Part shown: in pieces, positions 20,156-28,069 of the stretch
Layout: the number at the start of each line of letters is the position of its first letter
How positions within the stretch are numbered: position 1 is the stretch's first letter
DNA from: Leptothrix cholodnii SP-6
GTDB lineage: Bacteria; Pseudomonadota; Gammaproteobacteria; Burkholderiales; Burkholderiaceae_C
Assembly (NCBI RefSeq): GCF_000019785.1
Contig: NC_010524.1
Location: forward strand, 1,612,001 to 1,676,000
DNA length: 64,000 bases
Direction of reading: 5' to 3'
Position numbers and translations under genes: made by a program
Notes under the pieces: model-generated
What the model was told of the DNA's origin: nothing
Database searches by the model: none
Seen by the model: the letters and a program-made list of their open reading frames with translations, nothing else

Positions 20156-20277
20156 GCCCACAGGGATCAGGGTTTTTGCGGATGCGACCGGCCTGTTTGT
20201 AACAAGTGCCGGGCGAATGTAGACGCGGCCCCGTCGCCGGCGGGGGTGCTGGGCTGGGGGTGTCAACCCGCCATTGG

Positions 20278-20287
20278 GTCAATTGAC
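20278..20287. promoter_or_regulatory. 10-bp perfect palindrome GTCAATTGAC
   Basis: A fully self-complementary decamer in the leader of the cytochrome locus; a candidate operator half of an unknown regulator. Short enough to arise by chance. Confidence 0.25.
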
Positions 20288-20318
20288 GCGGAATAGTCGT
20301 GCATTCCGGTGCTCCTGG

Positions 20319-20335
20319 CACGCACAAGGTGCGTG
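20319..20335. promoter_or_regulatory. Inverted repeat CACGCAC-AAG-GTGCGTG
   Basis: A perfect 7-bp inverted repeat with a 3-nt centre. The odd-length spacing suits a dimeric DNA-binding protein better than an RNA hairpin. Regulator unknown. Confidence 0.3.
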
Positions 20336-20484
20336 GCCTGACATTGCGGTGCGTCGAAAGCCCGATTCCCAGTGGATTGCGGCGCGCAAATGTGTCTTGC
20401 TTACCATTTATCACGCCGACCTTAAGGCACTATTCAGGGGCTCCTCCTAGTATTGGTGGGAAATAAATCCATTCTGCATCCGGT

Positions 20485-20506
20485 TATCGGGTTGAATAAC
20501 CCGATA
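20485..20506. promoter_or_regulatory. Inverted repeat TATCGGGTT-GAAT-AACCCGATA
   Basis: A perfect 9-bp inverted repeat with a 4-nt centre, 33 bp before the start codon of the first gene of the cytochrome locus. Position suits an operator for a repressor or a 5' UTR stem-loop. It is the strongest palindrome in the leader. Confidence 0.45.
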
Positions 20507-20538
20507 TTTCCGCTGCAGTCCGCCACAGGACAGCCCAC

Positions 20539-21465
20539 GTGACAACCGCCCTTCAACTTCCTGCCCGCGCGCCACATGCCGTGTCGCCGCCCGCCGCGCG
20601 CCGCGATGCCCCGCAGGAAGGGGCCGTGCGCCGCGTGCCCACCGGCTGGCTGACCTTGATCGGGCTGGTCACCCTGCTGGGCTCGACCTGGCAGGTCAGC
20701 CAGCTCGGCTGGTTCGAGTCCGGCGACGACGTCGGCTACTGGCTCGGCGTGGTCGGCGGCTCGATGATGCTGCTGCTGCTGCTCTATCCCTTGCGAAAGC
20801 ATGTTCGGGTGCTGCACCGCTGGGGCAAGGTCAAGGCCTGGCTGTGGGGTCACATGCTGCTGGGCATCGGCGGGCCGTTGCTGATCCTGCTGCACTGCCG
20901 CTTCCAGGCCAGTTCGCTCAATGCGGCGGCGGCCCTCTACAGCATGCTGGTGGTGGCCGGCAGCGGCGTGCTGGGGCGCTTTCTGTACGTGCGTGTCAAC
21001 CGCGGCCTGGTGGCCGAACGCAACGCCTTGCGCGACCTGCGCGAGCACAACGGGCTGGACGGCGATCGCCGCTCGGTGCTGTGGTTCGCGCCGACGGTGC
21101 AGGCCGCGCTGGACGCCTTCGAGCGCGACGCGCTCGACCGCGCCACCAGCGCCGGCCGCCACTGGGTGCGCCTGCTGCTGGTGCTGCCGGTGCGCAGCTG
21201 GATGCTGCGCCTGCGGGTGCAGCATCAGGCCCGCCTGGCCTTGCGCCAGCTGGCCGCCGAGCAGGGCTGGGACGGCACCAACCTGCGCCGCCGCCAGCGC
21301 GTGGTGCGGCGCGCGGTGGTCGCGTATTTCACGGCGGTGATGCGGGTGGCGCTGTTCGCCGCCTGGGAGCGGCTGTTCGCGCTCTGGCACGTGGCGCACA
21401 TCCCGTTCGTGTTCCTGCTGGTGATCGCCGGTGTGGTGCATGTCGTAGCCGTGCACGCCTACTGA
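20539..21465 (+). CDS. Multipass membrane protein, predicted di-haem b-type electron-transfer subunit
   Basis: A 308-aa protein starting at GTG (20539) with about six hydrophobic segments (near 38-58, 68-86, 104-120, 130-150 and two at the C-terminus). Two of these helices each hold a His pair separated by 13 residues: GHMLLGIGGPLLILLHC, and from the His of AHIPF to the His of GVVHVV. HX13H in two helices is the haem-b ligand arrangement of ferric-reductase and cytochrome-b-like proteins. A basic cytoplasmic or periplasmic loop (about 155-255) separates the halves. No family name is recognised. Its stop is one base before the start of the 24-haem cytochrome, so it may pass electrons between the quinone pool and that protein. 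This function is inferred. Confidence 0.7.
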   Translation: MTTALQLPARAPHAVSPPAARRDAPQEGAVRRVPTGWLTLIGLVTLLGSTWQVSQLGWFESGDDVGYWLGVVGGSMMLLLLLYPLRKHVRVLHRWGKVKAWLWGHMLLGIGGPLLILLHCRFQASSLNAAAALYSMLVVAGSGVLGRFLYVRVNRGLVAERNALRDLREHNGLDGDRRSVLWFAPTVQAALDAFERDALDRATSAGRHWVRLLLVLPVRSWMLRLRVQHQARLALRQLAAEQGWDGTNLRRRQRVVRRAVVAYFTAVMRVALFAAWERLFALWHVAHIPFVFLLVIAGVVHVVAVHAY

Positions 21466-21466
21466 C

Positions 21467-23500
21467 GTGGCGTGCGCTCCCGTCACGCTGCCGCAGCCGG
21501 GCACGACTTCATCGCGCGCATGGCAGGCGTTGCTGCGCCTGTGCGCCGTGCTGCTGCTGGCCGCGCTGGCCTGGGGCCTGCCGACCCCCGCGTCGGCGCA
21601 GGGCATCGAGTCGGTGCTCGCCCCCGGCAAGCTGATCACCGGCCATGCCAAGGCCGAGGCCGACTGCAAGAGCTGCCACGTCAAGTTCGACCGTGCCGCG
21701 CAGGACGGCCTGTGCACCGAGTGCCACAAGGACGTCGGTGCCGACCTGCGCCAGCGCGCCGGTTTCCATGGCCGCAAGCTGGCCGAGCAGCCGCAGGCCT
21801 GCCGCACGTGTCACACCGACCACAAGGGCCGCAACGCCAAGATCGTCGAGCTCGATCAGAAGGCCTTTGATCACGACAAGCTGTCGGACTTCGCCCTGCG
21901 CGGCAAGCACGTCACGACCGAATGCAAGAGCTGCCACGTGGCCGGCAAGAAGTGGCGCGAGGCGGCACTCGAGTGCAACAGCTGCCACAAGAAGGACGAC
22001 GTGCACAAGGCCGCGCTGGGCCCCAAGTGCGAGAGCTGCCACGGTGAATCCGACTGGAAGAAGACCACCTTCGACCACGCCAAGACCCGCTTCGCGCTCG
22101 ACTTCAAGCATGCCGACGCCTCGTGCAGCGATTGCCACAAGGATCAGCGCTATCAAGATGCGCCGCGCACCTGCATCGGCTGCCACAAGAAGGACGACGA
22201 ACAGCTGATCAAGGGCCGCCGCGGCCACCAGGGCCAGTACGGCACCAAGTGCGAGAGCTGCCACAACGCGAAGGGCTGGAAACCCAGCACCTTCAACCAC
22301 GACGCCGACACCAAGTACGCGCTCAAGGGCCTGCACAAACCGCTCGAATGCAAGACCTGCCACACCGGCCCGCTCTACAAGCAGAAGCTCGCCAGCGACT
22401 GCCTGAGCTGCCACAAGAAGGACGACAAGCACAAGGGCAGCCTGGGCCAGAACTGCAGCTCGTGCCACAACGAACGCGGCTGGAAGGAACTCGGCAAGTT
22501 CGACCACGACAAGACGAAATTCCCGCTGCTGGGCAAGCACGTCGACACCGAGTGCAAGGCCTGCCACAAGTCGCTGGTCTACAACGAGGCGCCCAAGGAC
22601 TGCATCGGCTGCCACAAGAAGGACGACAAGCACGAGGGCACGCTCGGCCGCGCCTGCGAAAGCTGCCACGGCGCGAGCGACTGGAAGACCACCAAGGGCC
22701 GCTTCGATCACGACAAGACCAAGTTCCAGTTGCGCAACGGCCATGCCGGCCCGAAGGTCGAATGCAAGGCCTGCCATGTCAACCTCAAGAGCTACCGCAA
22801 CACGCCGACCGACTGCTACAGCTGCCACAAGAAGGACGACAAGCACGAAGGCCAGCAGGGCCAGCGCTGCGAGAGCTGCCACATCGACAAGAACTGGAAG
22901 ACGCTGGTCGGCTTCGACCACGCCAAGAGCCGCTTCGCGCTGACCGGCCGCCACGTCGTGACCGCCTGCAAGGACTGCCACACCAGCGCGCGCTTCAAGG
23001 ACGCGCCGAGCGACTGCTACAGCTGCCACAAGAAGGCCGACAAGCACAAGCTGACGCTGGGCGTGTCGTGCGAGAGCTGCCACAACACCCGCGACTGGGC
23101 GCTGTGGAATTTCAATCACGACAAGCAGACCGACTACCGCCTCGAAGGCCCGCACCGCAAGCTGGCGTGCACCTCGTGCCACACGCGGGAAGCGCCACGT
23201 GGCAAGGCCACCGCGCCGGTCGGCCAGGCCTGCATCGGCTGTCACCGCAAGGACGACGTGCACGACGGCAGCTTCGGCAGCCGCTGCGAACAGTGCCATG
23301 TGGTCGATCGCTGGAAGCGCGTGATCAACCGTGGCATGCGCGGCAGCGTCGACGACCGGCTCGATCCGGGCGCGGCGCGCGGCCTGGCCGGTGTGGCTGA
23401 AGTGGCCGAAACCCTTGGCCAGGCCAGCCACGCCGCACGACGTTTTCTCAATCCCCCACCCAGCGCGGCCATGAACGGCCGTGAAAGGAATCCGACATGA
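21467..23500 (+). CDS. Secreted 24-haem cytochrome c built from eight three-haem repeats
   Basis: A 677-aa exported protein starting at GTG one base after the preceding stop. A signal peptide is visible (about 1-44, cleavage after PASA). I count 24 CXXCH haem-attachment motifs. After an N-terminal triplet there are seven tandem units of roughly 70 residues of the form H...CKxCH, then DCxxCHKKDD, then CESCHxxxxWK, joined by FDHxKTxFxLxGxH. The extra FDH and GKH/GRH histidines are natural distal ligands for bis-His haems. It is Lys/Asp-rich and probably periplasmic. The last ~55 residues after the final haem are Ala/Gly/Arg-rich and unlike the rest. Its stop overlaps the next ATG (ATGA). No characterised homologue is recognised; it is not an OmcA/MtrC- or MtrA-type sequence. 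Confidence 0.88.
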   Translation: MACAPVTLPQPGTTSSRAWQALLRLCAVLLLAALAWGLPTPASAQGIESVLAPGKLITGHAKAEADCKSCHVKFDRAAQDGLCTECHKDVGADLRQRAGFHGRKLAEQPQACRTCHTDHKGRNAKIVELDQKAFDHDKLSDFALRGKHVTTECKSCHVAGKKWREAALECNSCHKKDDVHKAALGPKCESCHGESDWKKTTFDHAKTRFALDFKHADASCSDCHKDQRYQDAPRTCIGCHKKDDEQLIKGRRGHQGQYGTKCESCHNAKGWKPSTFNHDADTKYALKGLHKPLECKTCHTGPLYKQKLASDCLSCHKKDDKHKGSLGQNCSSCHNERGWKELGKFDHDKTKFPLLGKHVDTECKACHKSLVYNEAPKDCIGCHKKDDKHEGTLGRACESCHGASDWKTTKGRFDHDKTKFQLRNGHAGPKVECKACHVNLKSYRNTPTDCYSCHKKDDKHEGQQGQRCESCHIDKNWKTLVGFDHAKSRFALTGRHVVTACKDCHTSARFKDAPSDCYSCHKKADKHKLTLGVSCESCHNTRDWALWNFNHDKQTDYRLEGPHRKLACTSCHTREAPRGKATAPVGQACIGCHRKDDVHDGSFGSRCEQCHVVDRWKRVINRGMRGSVDDRLDPGAARGLAGVAEVAETLGQASHAARRFLNPPPSAAMNGRERNPT

Positions 23501-25464
23501 ATCGCGTGCCACCGCGGCCCGGCGCGCCCTCGCGTCCGGGGCTGATGAAGTTGCTGATGCTGATCCTGCTGCCGCTGTGGCTGCTGATCGGCCAGCCGGC
23601 CCAGGCGCAGACCGGCGCCAAGGGTTTCGACCACACCCGCACCGGCTTCATCCTCAGCGGCGTGCACGCCAGCGAGCGCTGCGAGTCGTGCCACATCAAC
23701 GGCGTCTTCAAGGGCACGCCCCGTGACTGCACCACCTGCCACAGCAGCGGCGGGCGCCAGTCGCGCGGCAACACCGTCAAGTCGAGCAACCACCTGCCGA
23801 CGACGGCGCCCTGCGAAACCTGCCACAGCACGCAGAGCTTCAGCGGCGCGCGCTTCAGCCATGCCGGCGTGGCGCGTGGCACCTGCATGACCTGCCACAA
23901 CGGCCGCACCGCGCCGGGCAAGAGCGTCAACCACATCGTCACCGCCGCCTCGTGCGACAGCTGCCACCGCAGCAGCGCCTGGTTGCCGGCGGCCGGTTTC
24001 GACCACGCCGGCGTGACGGCCGGCACCTGCACCAGCTGCCACAACGGCGCGCGTGCCACCGGGCGCTCGGCGGTGCACGTGCCCAACACGGCGGTCTCGG
24101 GCATCGGCAACGCCAGCTGCGACAGCTGCCACAAGAGCGGCTTCAAGAGCTGGCTGCCGGCGCGCGTGCACAGCAGCTTCAGCGTGATCGCGCAATGCGC
24201 CACCTGCCACACCGGCCGCTTTGCGCCGGCGGTCGGCAAGCCCGCCACGCCGATCCACGCCACCGCCACCACCTGCGAAAATTGCCACAAGTCGACCGCC
24301 AGCTGGACCGCCGGCACCCGCGTCGACCACAGCACCTTCACGGCCGCCACCAACTGCGCGAGCTGCCACAACGGCAGCACCGCCACCGGCAAGACGCCCA
24401 TCCACATCCCGACCGGCACCGCCAGTTGCGTGGCCTGCCACACCACCACCGGCTGGGTGCCCAGCAGCTGGAATCACAGCCAGGTGCTGGTGACGGGCCA
24501 GTGCGCGAGCTGCCACAACGGCAGCATGGCGAGCGGCAAGTCGGCCGGTCACATCGTCACCACCGCGTCGTGCGACACCTGCCACAAGTCGACCACCAGC
24601 TGGACCGCCGGCACCCGGGTCGACCACAGCACCTTCAACGTGGCGACCAACTGCGCCAGCTGCCACAACGGCAGCACCGCCACCGGCAAGACCGCCACCC
24701 ACATCCCGACCGGCACCGCCAACTGCATCGCCTGCCACACCACCAGCGGCTGGGTGCCCAGCAGCTGGAACCACAGCCAGGTGATCGTGACGGGGCAGTG
24801 CGCGAGCTGCCACAACGGCAGCCTGGCGAGCGGCAAGTCGGCCGGCCACGTGGCGACGACCGCGTCGTGCGACAGCTGCCACCGCGGCACCACCAGCTGG
24901 GCGAGCGCGACCTTTGCGCACTCGGCCGCCAACGCGGTCGGCACCGGCACCTGCGACAGCTGCCACAACAACGTCGGCGCCAAGGGCAAACCGGCGACGC
25001 ACGTTCCGGTGTCGTCGGGCGTGGCCAAGTGCGACTCGTGCCACCGCTCGCAGACGAGCTTTGCGGCGGCCGTGACGATGAACCACAGCGTCGTCACCAC
25101 CACCACCTGCAAGACCTGCCACAGCGGCGCCTACGTGTCGCAGGGCACGGTGGGGGCGCTGACCAAGCCGGGCAACCACATCCCCGAGGGCATCCAGCTG
25201 CTCAACGGCTCGACGCTCGACTGCAACGCCTGCCACACCGGCACGGCGGTCTGGACCAGCGTGCGCATGAACCACAACAACAGCCTGGGCAACGGCGCGG
25301 GCTGGTGCAAGGCCTGCCATCAGAGCGGCACCGCCTTCCTGGGCAACATGGAAAAGAAGTCGCTCACCCACGAACGCAGCTCGCCGCTGCCGACCGACTG
25401 CTCGCAGTCGGGCTGCCACCGCCCGCTGGGCAACAAGGGCGCCGCCTACTCGAAGTGGGATTGA
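23497..25464 (+). CDS. Secreted multihaem cytochrome c with 22 CXXCH motifs plus one CX4CH
   Basis: A 655-aa exported protein, ATG overlapping the preceding stop. The signal peptide hydrophobic core is MKLLMLILLPLWLLI and cleavage is likely after PAQA. I count 22 CXXCH motifs and one C-terminal CX4CH (CSQSGCH). Composition differs sharply from its neighbour: Ser/Thr/Ala/Gly-rich, few charges, repeated CASCHNGSxATGK and HIPTGTA blocks. This suits an extracellular or surface-exposed protein. Residues 265-363 and 364-462 are a tandem duplication at about 87% identity carrying four haem sites each. Position between the 24-haem protein and an outer-membrane barrel suggests it is the distal part of an electron conduit. 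Location and function are inferred. Confidence 0.87.
   Translation: MNRVPPRPGAPSRPGLMKLLMLILLPLWLLIGQPAQAQTGAKGFDHTRTGFILSGVHASERCESCHINGVFKGTPRDCTTCHSSGGRQSRGNTVKSSNHLPTTAPCETCHSTQSFSGARFSHAGVARGTCMTCHNGRTAPGKSVNHIVTAASCDSCHRSSAWLPAAGFDHAGVTAGTCTSCHNGARATGRSAVHVPNTAVSGIGNASCDSCHKSGFKSWLPARVHSSFSVIAQCATCHTGRFAPAVGKPATPIHATATTCENCHKSTASWTAGTRVDHSTFTAATNCASCHNGSTATGKTPIHIPTGTASCVACHTTTGWVPSSWNHSQVLVTGQCASCHNGSMASGKSAGHIVTTASCDTCHKSTTSWTAGTRVDHSTFNVATNCASCHNGSTATGKTATHIPTGTANCIACHTTSGWVPSSWNHSQVIVTGQCASCHNGSLASGKSAGHVATTASCDSCHRGTTSWASATFAHSAANAVGTGTCDSCHNNVGAKGKPATHVPVSSGVAKCDSCHRSQTSFAAAVTMNHSVVTTTTCKTCHSGAYVSQGTVGALTKPGNHIPEGIQLLNGSTLDCNACHTGTAVWTSVRMNHNNSLGNGAGWCKACHQSGTAFLGNMEKKSLTHERSSPLPTDCSQSGCHRPLGNKGAAYSKWD
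24289..24882 (+). repeat. Tandem in-frame duplication, two 297-bp units, inside the second cytochrome
   Basis: Units 24289-24585 and 24586-24882, each 99 codons with four CXXCH sites. The translated copies differ at about 13 of 99 positions by eye, mostly conservatively. This shows that haem number in this protein has grown by unequal exchange or slippage. Confidence 0.9.
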
Positions 25465-25564
25465 GCCCCCGGCGCCGCGCGCTGTTTCGCGGCGCCGCTG
25501 TCCTGACAACAACCCGGCCCGCGGCGCATCGGCGCTGCCGGCGCCTGCCCGAGGATCCATCACC

Positions 25565-28069
25565 GTGTCGCGTGCCTTTTCAACCCCTTGCGCCCTGCCG
25601 GCCCTCGTGCCGCTGGCCGCCGCGATCTGCCTGTTCGCCGCCACCACCGCGGTCCGCGCACAGGTGCTCGACGATGTCGAACTGCGCCGCGAGGGCGCCG
25701 ACGCGGTCGCGCAGGTGCGCTTGACCGTGCCGGTGCGCTACGTGCGCAGCGTCAGTTCGCGCACCGGCGAGCTGGCGCAGGCCTATTACGAGGTGCTCGA
25801 AGGCCCCGGCGCCCAGGGCGCGCCGCAGCTGCCGGCCGAACGCCGCATCGCCGGCGGCGGCGGCCTGCCGACGCTGACGATCAGCGACGAGCCGGTCGGC
25901 GGCAGCACCACCGAGCGCAAGCTGGTGATCCGCACCTCGCCGCCCAGCCGCCTGCGGGTGCGCGCCGGGCGCGACAACCGCAGCATCGAGGTGGTGCTCG
26001 ACGGCCTGGGCGCCAAGGTCCAGCCGGCCGTGCCGGTGGCCGCCTTGCCGCAGGCGCAGCCCGGCCAGCGGCTGGTGGTGGTCTTGCACAGCAGCACCGA
26101 CCCGAGCCTGCAACTGCCCGCACCGGTGCCCGCGGCGCTGCAGGACTACCAGCTCGGCACGGCGCAGCGGGTGGTCGACGGCGTGACGCTCTACGAGCTC
26201 ACGCTCGGCCCGTTCGCCAGCCAGGCCGAAGCCGCCCGCGCGCTCGGCCTGCTGCGCAAGCGCTTCCCCAAGGCCAGCGTGATGGCGCTGCCGGGCGCAC
26301 CGACGGCCGCCGCTGCAGCAGCGGCTCCCGCCACCGCCGACACACCTTCGGCCGCCCCCACAGCCCCCGCCGCCACGCCGATCGACCCCGAACGGGCCGG
26401 CCCGGCCGACCTGGCGCTGGCGCAGGCGGCCGACGCCCGCGGCGACCTGCCGACTGCGCTCGAGGCCCTCAACCGCGTGCTCGACCTGCCGCCCAACCGC
26501 GCCTCGCGCGAGGCCCAGGAGCTGATCGGCGTGGTGCGCCTGAAGGCCGGCGAAACCACCCGCGCGCGGCGCGAGTTCGAGCTGTTCCTGAAGCTCTACC
26601 CGACCGGCGCCGACGCCAAGCGGGTCGCCGCCCGGCTGGCGGCGCTGCCCGCGCCCGGCGCGACCGAGGCGGTGCGCGCCGAGCGCCCGCCGGTGCCGGC
26701 CACCACCACCCTCAACGGCTCGGCCGGGCTGTACTACTACGGCGGCCAGTCGCAGATCCGCTCGGAGGAGTTCCGCGATTCCAGCATCGGCGGCCTGCCC
26801 GAGCTGGTGCAGAACCCGACGATCTCGGGCGTCGACCAGAAGCTGGCGATCGCCAACGTCGACCTGAACTACCGCCACCGCGATGCCGAGCAGGACCTGC
26901 GTTTCGTCTTCCGCGACAGCTACCAGGCCAACATGCTGGCCGGCAAGCCCGACCGCAACAAGCTCTCGGCGCTGTACGTCGACCACCGCTCGTTCAAGAC
27001 CGGCACCAGCGTGCGGCTGGGCCGGCAGTCGCCGCTGGGCGGCGGCATCCTCGGGCGCTTCGACGGCCTGCAGGCCGGCTACGCGTTCGCGCCGAAGTGG
27101 AAGGTCAACGTGGTCGGCGGCCGCCCGGCCGACAAGCTGCAGCAGACCCGGCGCTATTTCTTCGGCACCTCGGTCGATGCCGACGCCATCACCGAGCACG
27201 TCGGCGGCAGCCTCTACGCGATCGAGCAGAAGATCGACGGCGTGACCGACCGGCGTGCGCTCGGCACCGACGTGCGCTATTTCAACGGCGGTACCTTCGT
27301 CTCCGGCAGCCTCGACTACGACACCGTGCTGCGCGCCGTCAACGTCGCCTCGGTGCAAGGGACCTGGCAGCAGATCGACGCCGAGGGCGCGGCCGGCACC
27401 AGCGTCAACTTTATGCTCGACCGGCGCGCCCAGCCGCTGCTGATGCTGGGCAACGCGCTGTTCTTCCAGGATCCCAACGGCGGGCCGATCCCGGTGCGCC
27501 TGAGCGACGCGCTGGCGCTGCGCAACCTGGAGACGCTGCGCGACTACGTGCGCACCACCACCGCGTTCTCGAACCAGGCGCTGCTGGGCGTGACCACGCC
27601 GCTCAACCCGCGCTGGCAGATCGGCGGCGACGTGCGGCTGTCGAGCATCGGTGCGATCGCGCCGGTGCCCGAGATCCTGCCCGACGGCCAGCCCGCCACC
27701 GGCAACATCTGGAGCCTGGGCGGCCAGCTGATCGGCAACAACCTCTACTCGGCGCGCGACACCCACGTCTTCAACGCCAGCTACCAGACCGCGCCCACCT
27801 TCAAGGGCCTGCTGCTGTCGTACAACAACCTGTCGGCGCTCAACGAGGCCTGGCAGCTGGAGCCGTCGCTGCAGTACTACCGGCAGAGCGGCACCGACGG
27901 TCTGGATCTGGTCCGATGGAAGCCGGGGCTGCGGGTGTCATGGCGCGTGGCACAGTCCTGGGTGCTGGAGTCGTCGCTGGACTATGAAGTCACGCACATC
28001 ACCAGCCCCACCCGCAACGAAAATAGCAACCGTGTCTTCTACTACCTTGGTGGACGTTACGACTTCTGA
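25565..28069 (+). CDS. Outer-membrane beta-barrel protein with SPOR-like and TPR-like N-terminal regions
   Basis: 834 aa from GTG at 25565. The signal peptide is about 1-32 (AVRA cleavage). Residues ~170-245 resemble a SPOR domain (LGPFASQAEAARALGLLRKRFP). An Ala/Pro linker and two TPR-like helical hairpins (about 275-365) follow. From ~385 to the end alternating-residue beta strands dominate, finishing RVFYYLGGRYDF, with the terminal Phe typical of assembled barrels. There are no CXXCH motifs. It follows two exported multihaem cytochromes and precedes ccmA, whose frame opens inside its 3' end. It is a plausible porin sheath of a porin-cytochrome conduit, but it does not look like MtrB/PioB. 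Alternatives are a polysaccharide or protein export channel. Confidence 0.75.
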   Translation: MSRAFSTPCALPALVPLAAAICLFAATTAVRAQVLDDVELRREGADAVAQVRLTVPVRYVRSVSSRTGELAQAYYEVLEGPGAQGAPQLPAERRIAGGGGLPTLTISDEPVGGSTTERKLVIRTSPPSRLRVRAGRDNRSIEVVLDGLGAKVQPAVPVAALPQAQPGQRLVVVLHSSTDPSLQLPAPVPAALQDYQLGTAQRVVDGVTLYELTLGPFASQAEAARALGLLRKRFPKASVMALPGAPTAAAAAAAPATADTPSAAPTAPAATPIDPERAGPADLALAQAADARGDLPTALEALNRVLDLPPNRASREAQELIGVVRLKAGETTRARREFELFLKLYPTGADAKRVAARLAALPAPGATEAVRAERPPVPATTTLNGSAGLYYYGGQSQIRSEEFRDSSIGGLPELVQNPTISGVDQKLAIANVDLNYRHRDAEQDLRFVFRDSYQANMLAGKPDRNKLSALYVDHRSFKTGTSVRLGRQSPLGGGILGRFDGLQAGYAFAPKWKVNVVGGRPADKLQQTRRYFFGTSVDADAITEHVGGSLYAIEQKIDGVTDRRALGTDVRYFNGGTFVSGSLDYDTVLRAVNVASVQGTWQQIDAEGAAGTSVNFMLDRRAQPLLMLGNALFFQDPNGGPIPVRLSDALALRNLETLRDYVRTTTAFSNQALLGVTTPLNPRWQIGGDVRLSSIGAIAPVPEILPDGQPATGNIWSLGGQLIGNNLYSARDTHVFNASYQTAPTFKGLLLSYNNLSALNEAWQLEPSLQYYRQSGTDGLDLVRWKPGLRVSWRVAQSWVLESSLDYEVTHITSPTRNENSNRVFYYLGGRYDF

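Larger units (their letters stand above)
20156..20538 (+). promoter_or_regulatory. Leader region of the multihaem cytochrome locus, with three palindromes
   Basis: A 383-bp gene-free leader, less GC-rich toward the 3' half than the surrounding genes. It contains three separate palindromes (annotated individually) and an AT-richer segment around 20395-20510. I see no convincing sigma-70 or sigma-54 promoter by eye. As the only long gap upstream of the tightly packed genes from 20539 on, it should contain their promoter. Confidence 0.5.

Noticed and set aside
20315..20340. Sigma-54 promoter (TGGCACG...) upstream of the cytochrome locus
   Set aside because: The -24-like TGGCACG is present, but the -12 position reads AGGT in place of TTGC at the needed spacing.
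24289..24882. CRISPR-like regular repeats
   Set aside because: Units are 297-bp coding repeats with haem motifs in frame, not short repeats with unique spacers.
23242..25647. Very long open frames antisense to both multihaem cytochromes and the barrel gene
   Set aside because: At this GC content reverse frames stay open by chance. The translations are low-complexity Ala/Gly/Val/Arg text without domains, while the plus strand has CXXCH repeats and signal peptides.
25565..28069. Barrel protein as an MtrB/PioB homologue
   Set aside because: Size, SPOR/TPR-like N-terminal modules and lack of the CXXC-type N-terminus of MtrB argue against it; only the general role is proposed.
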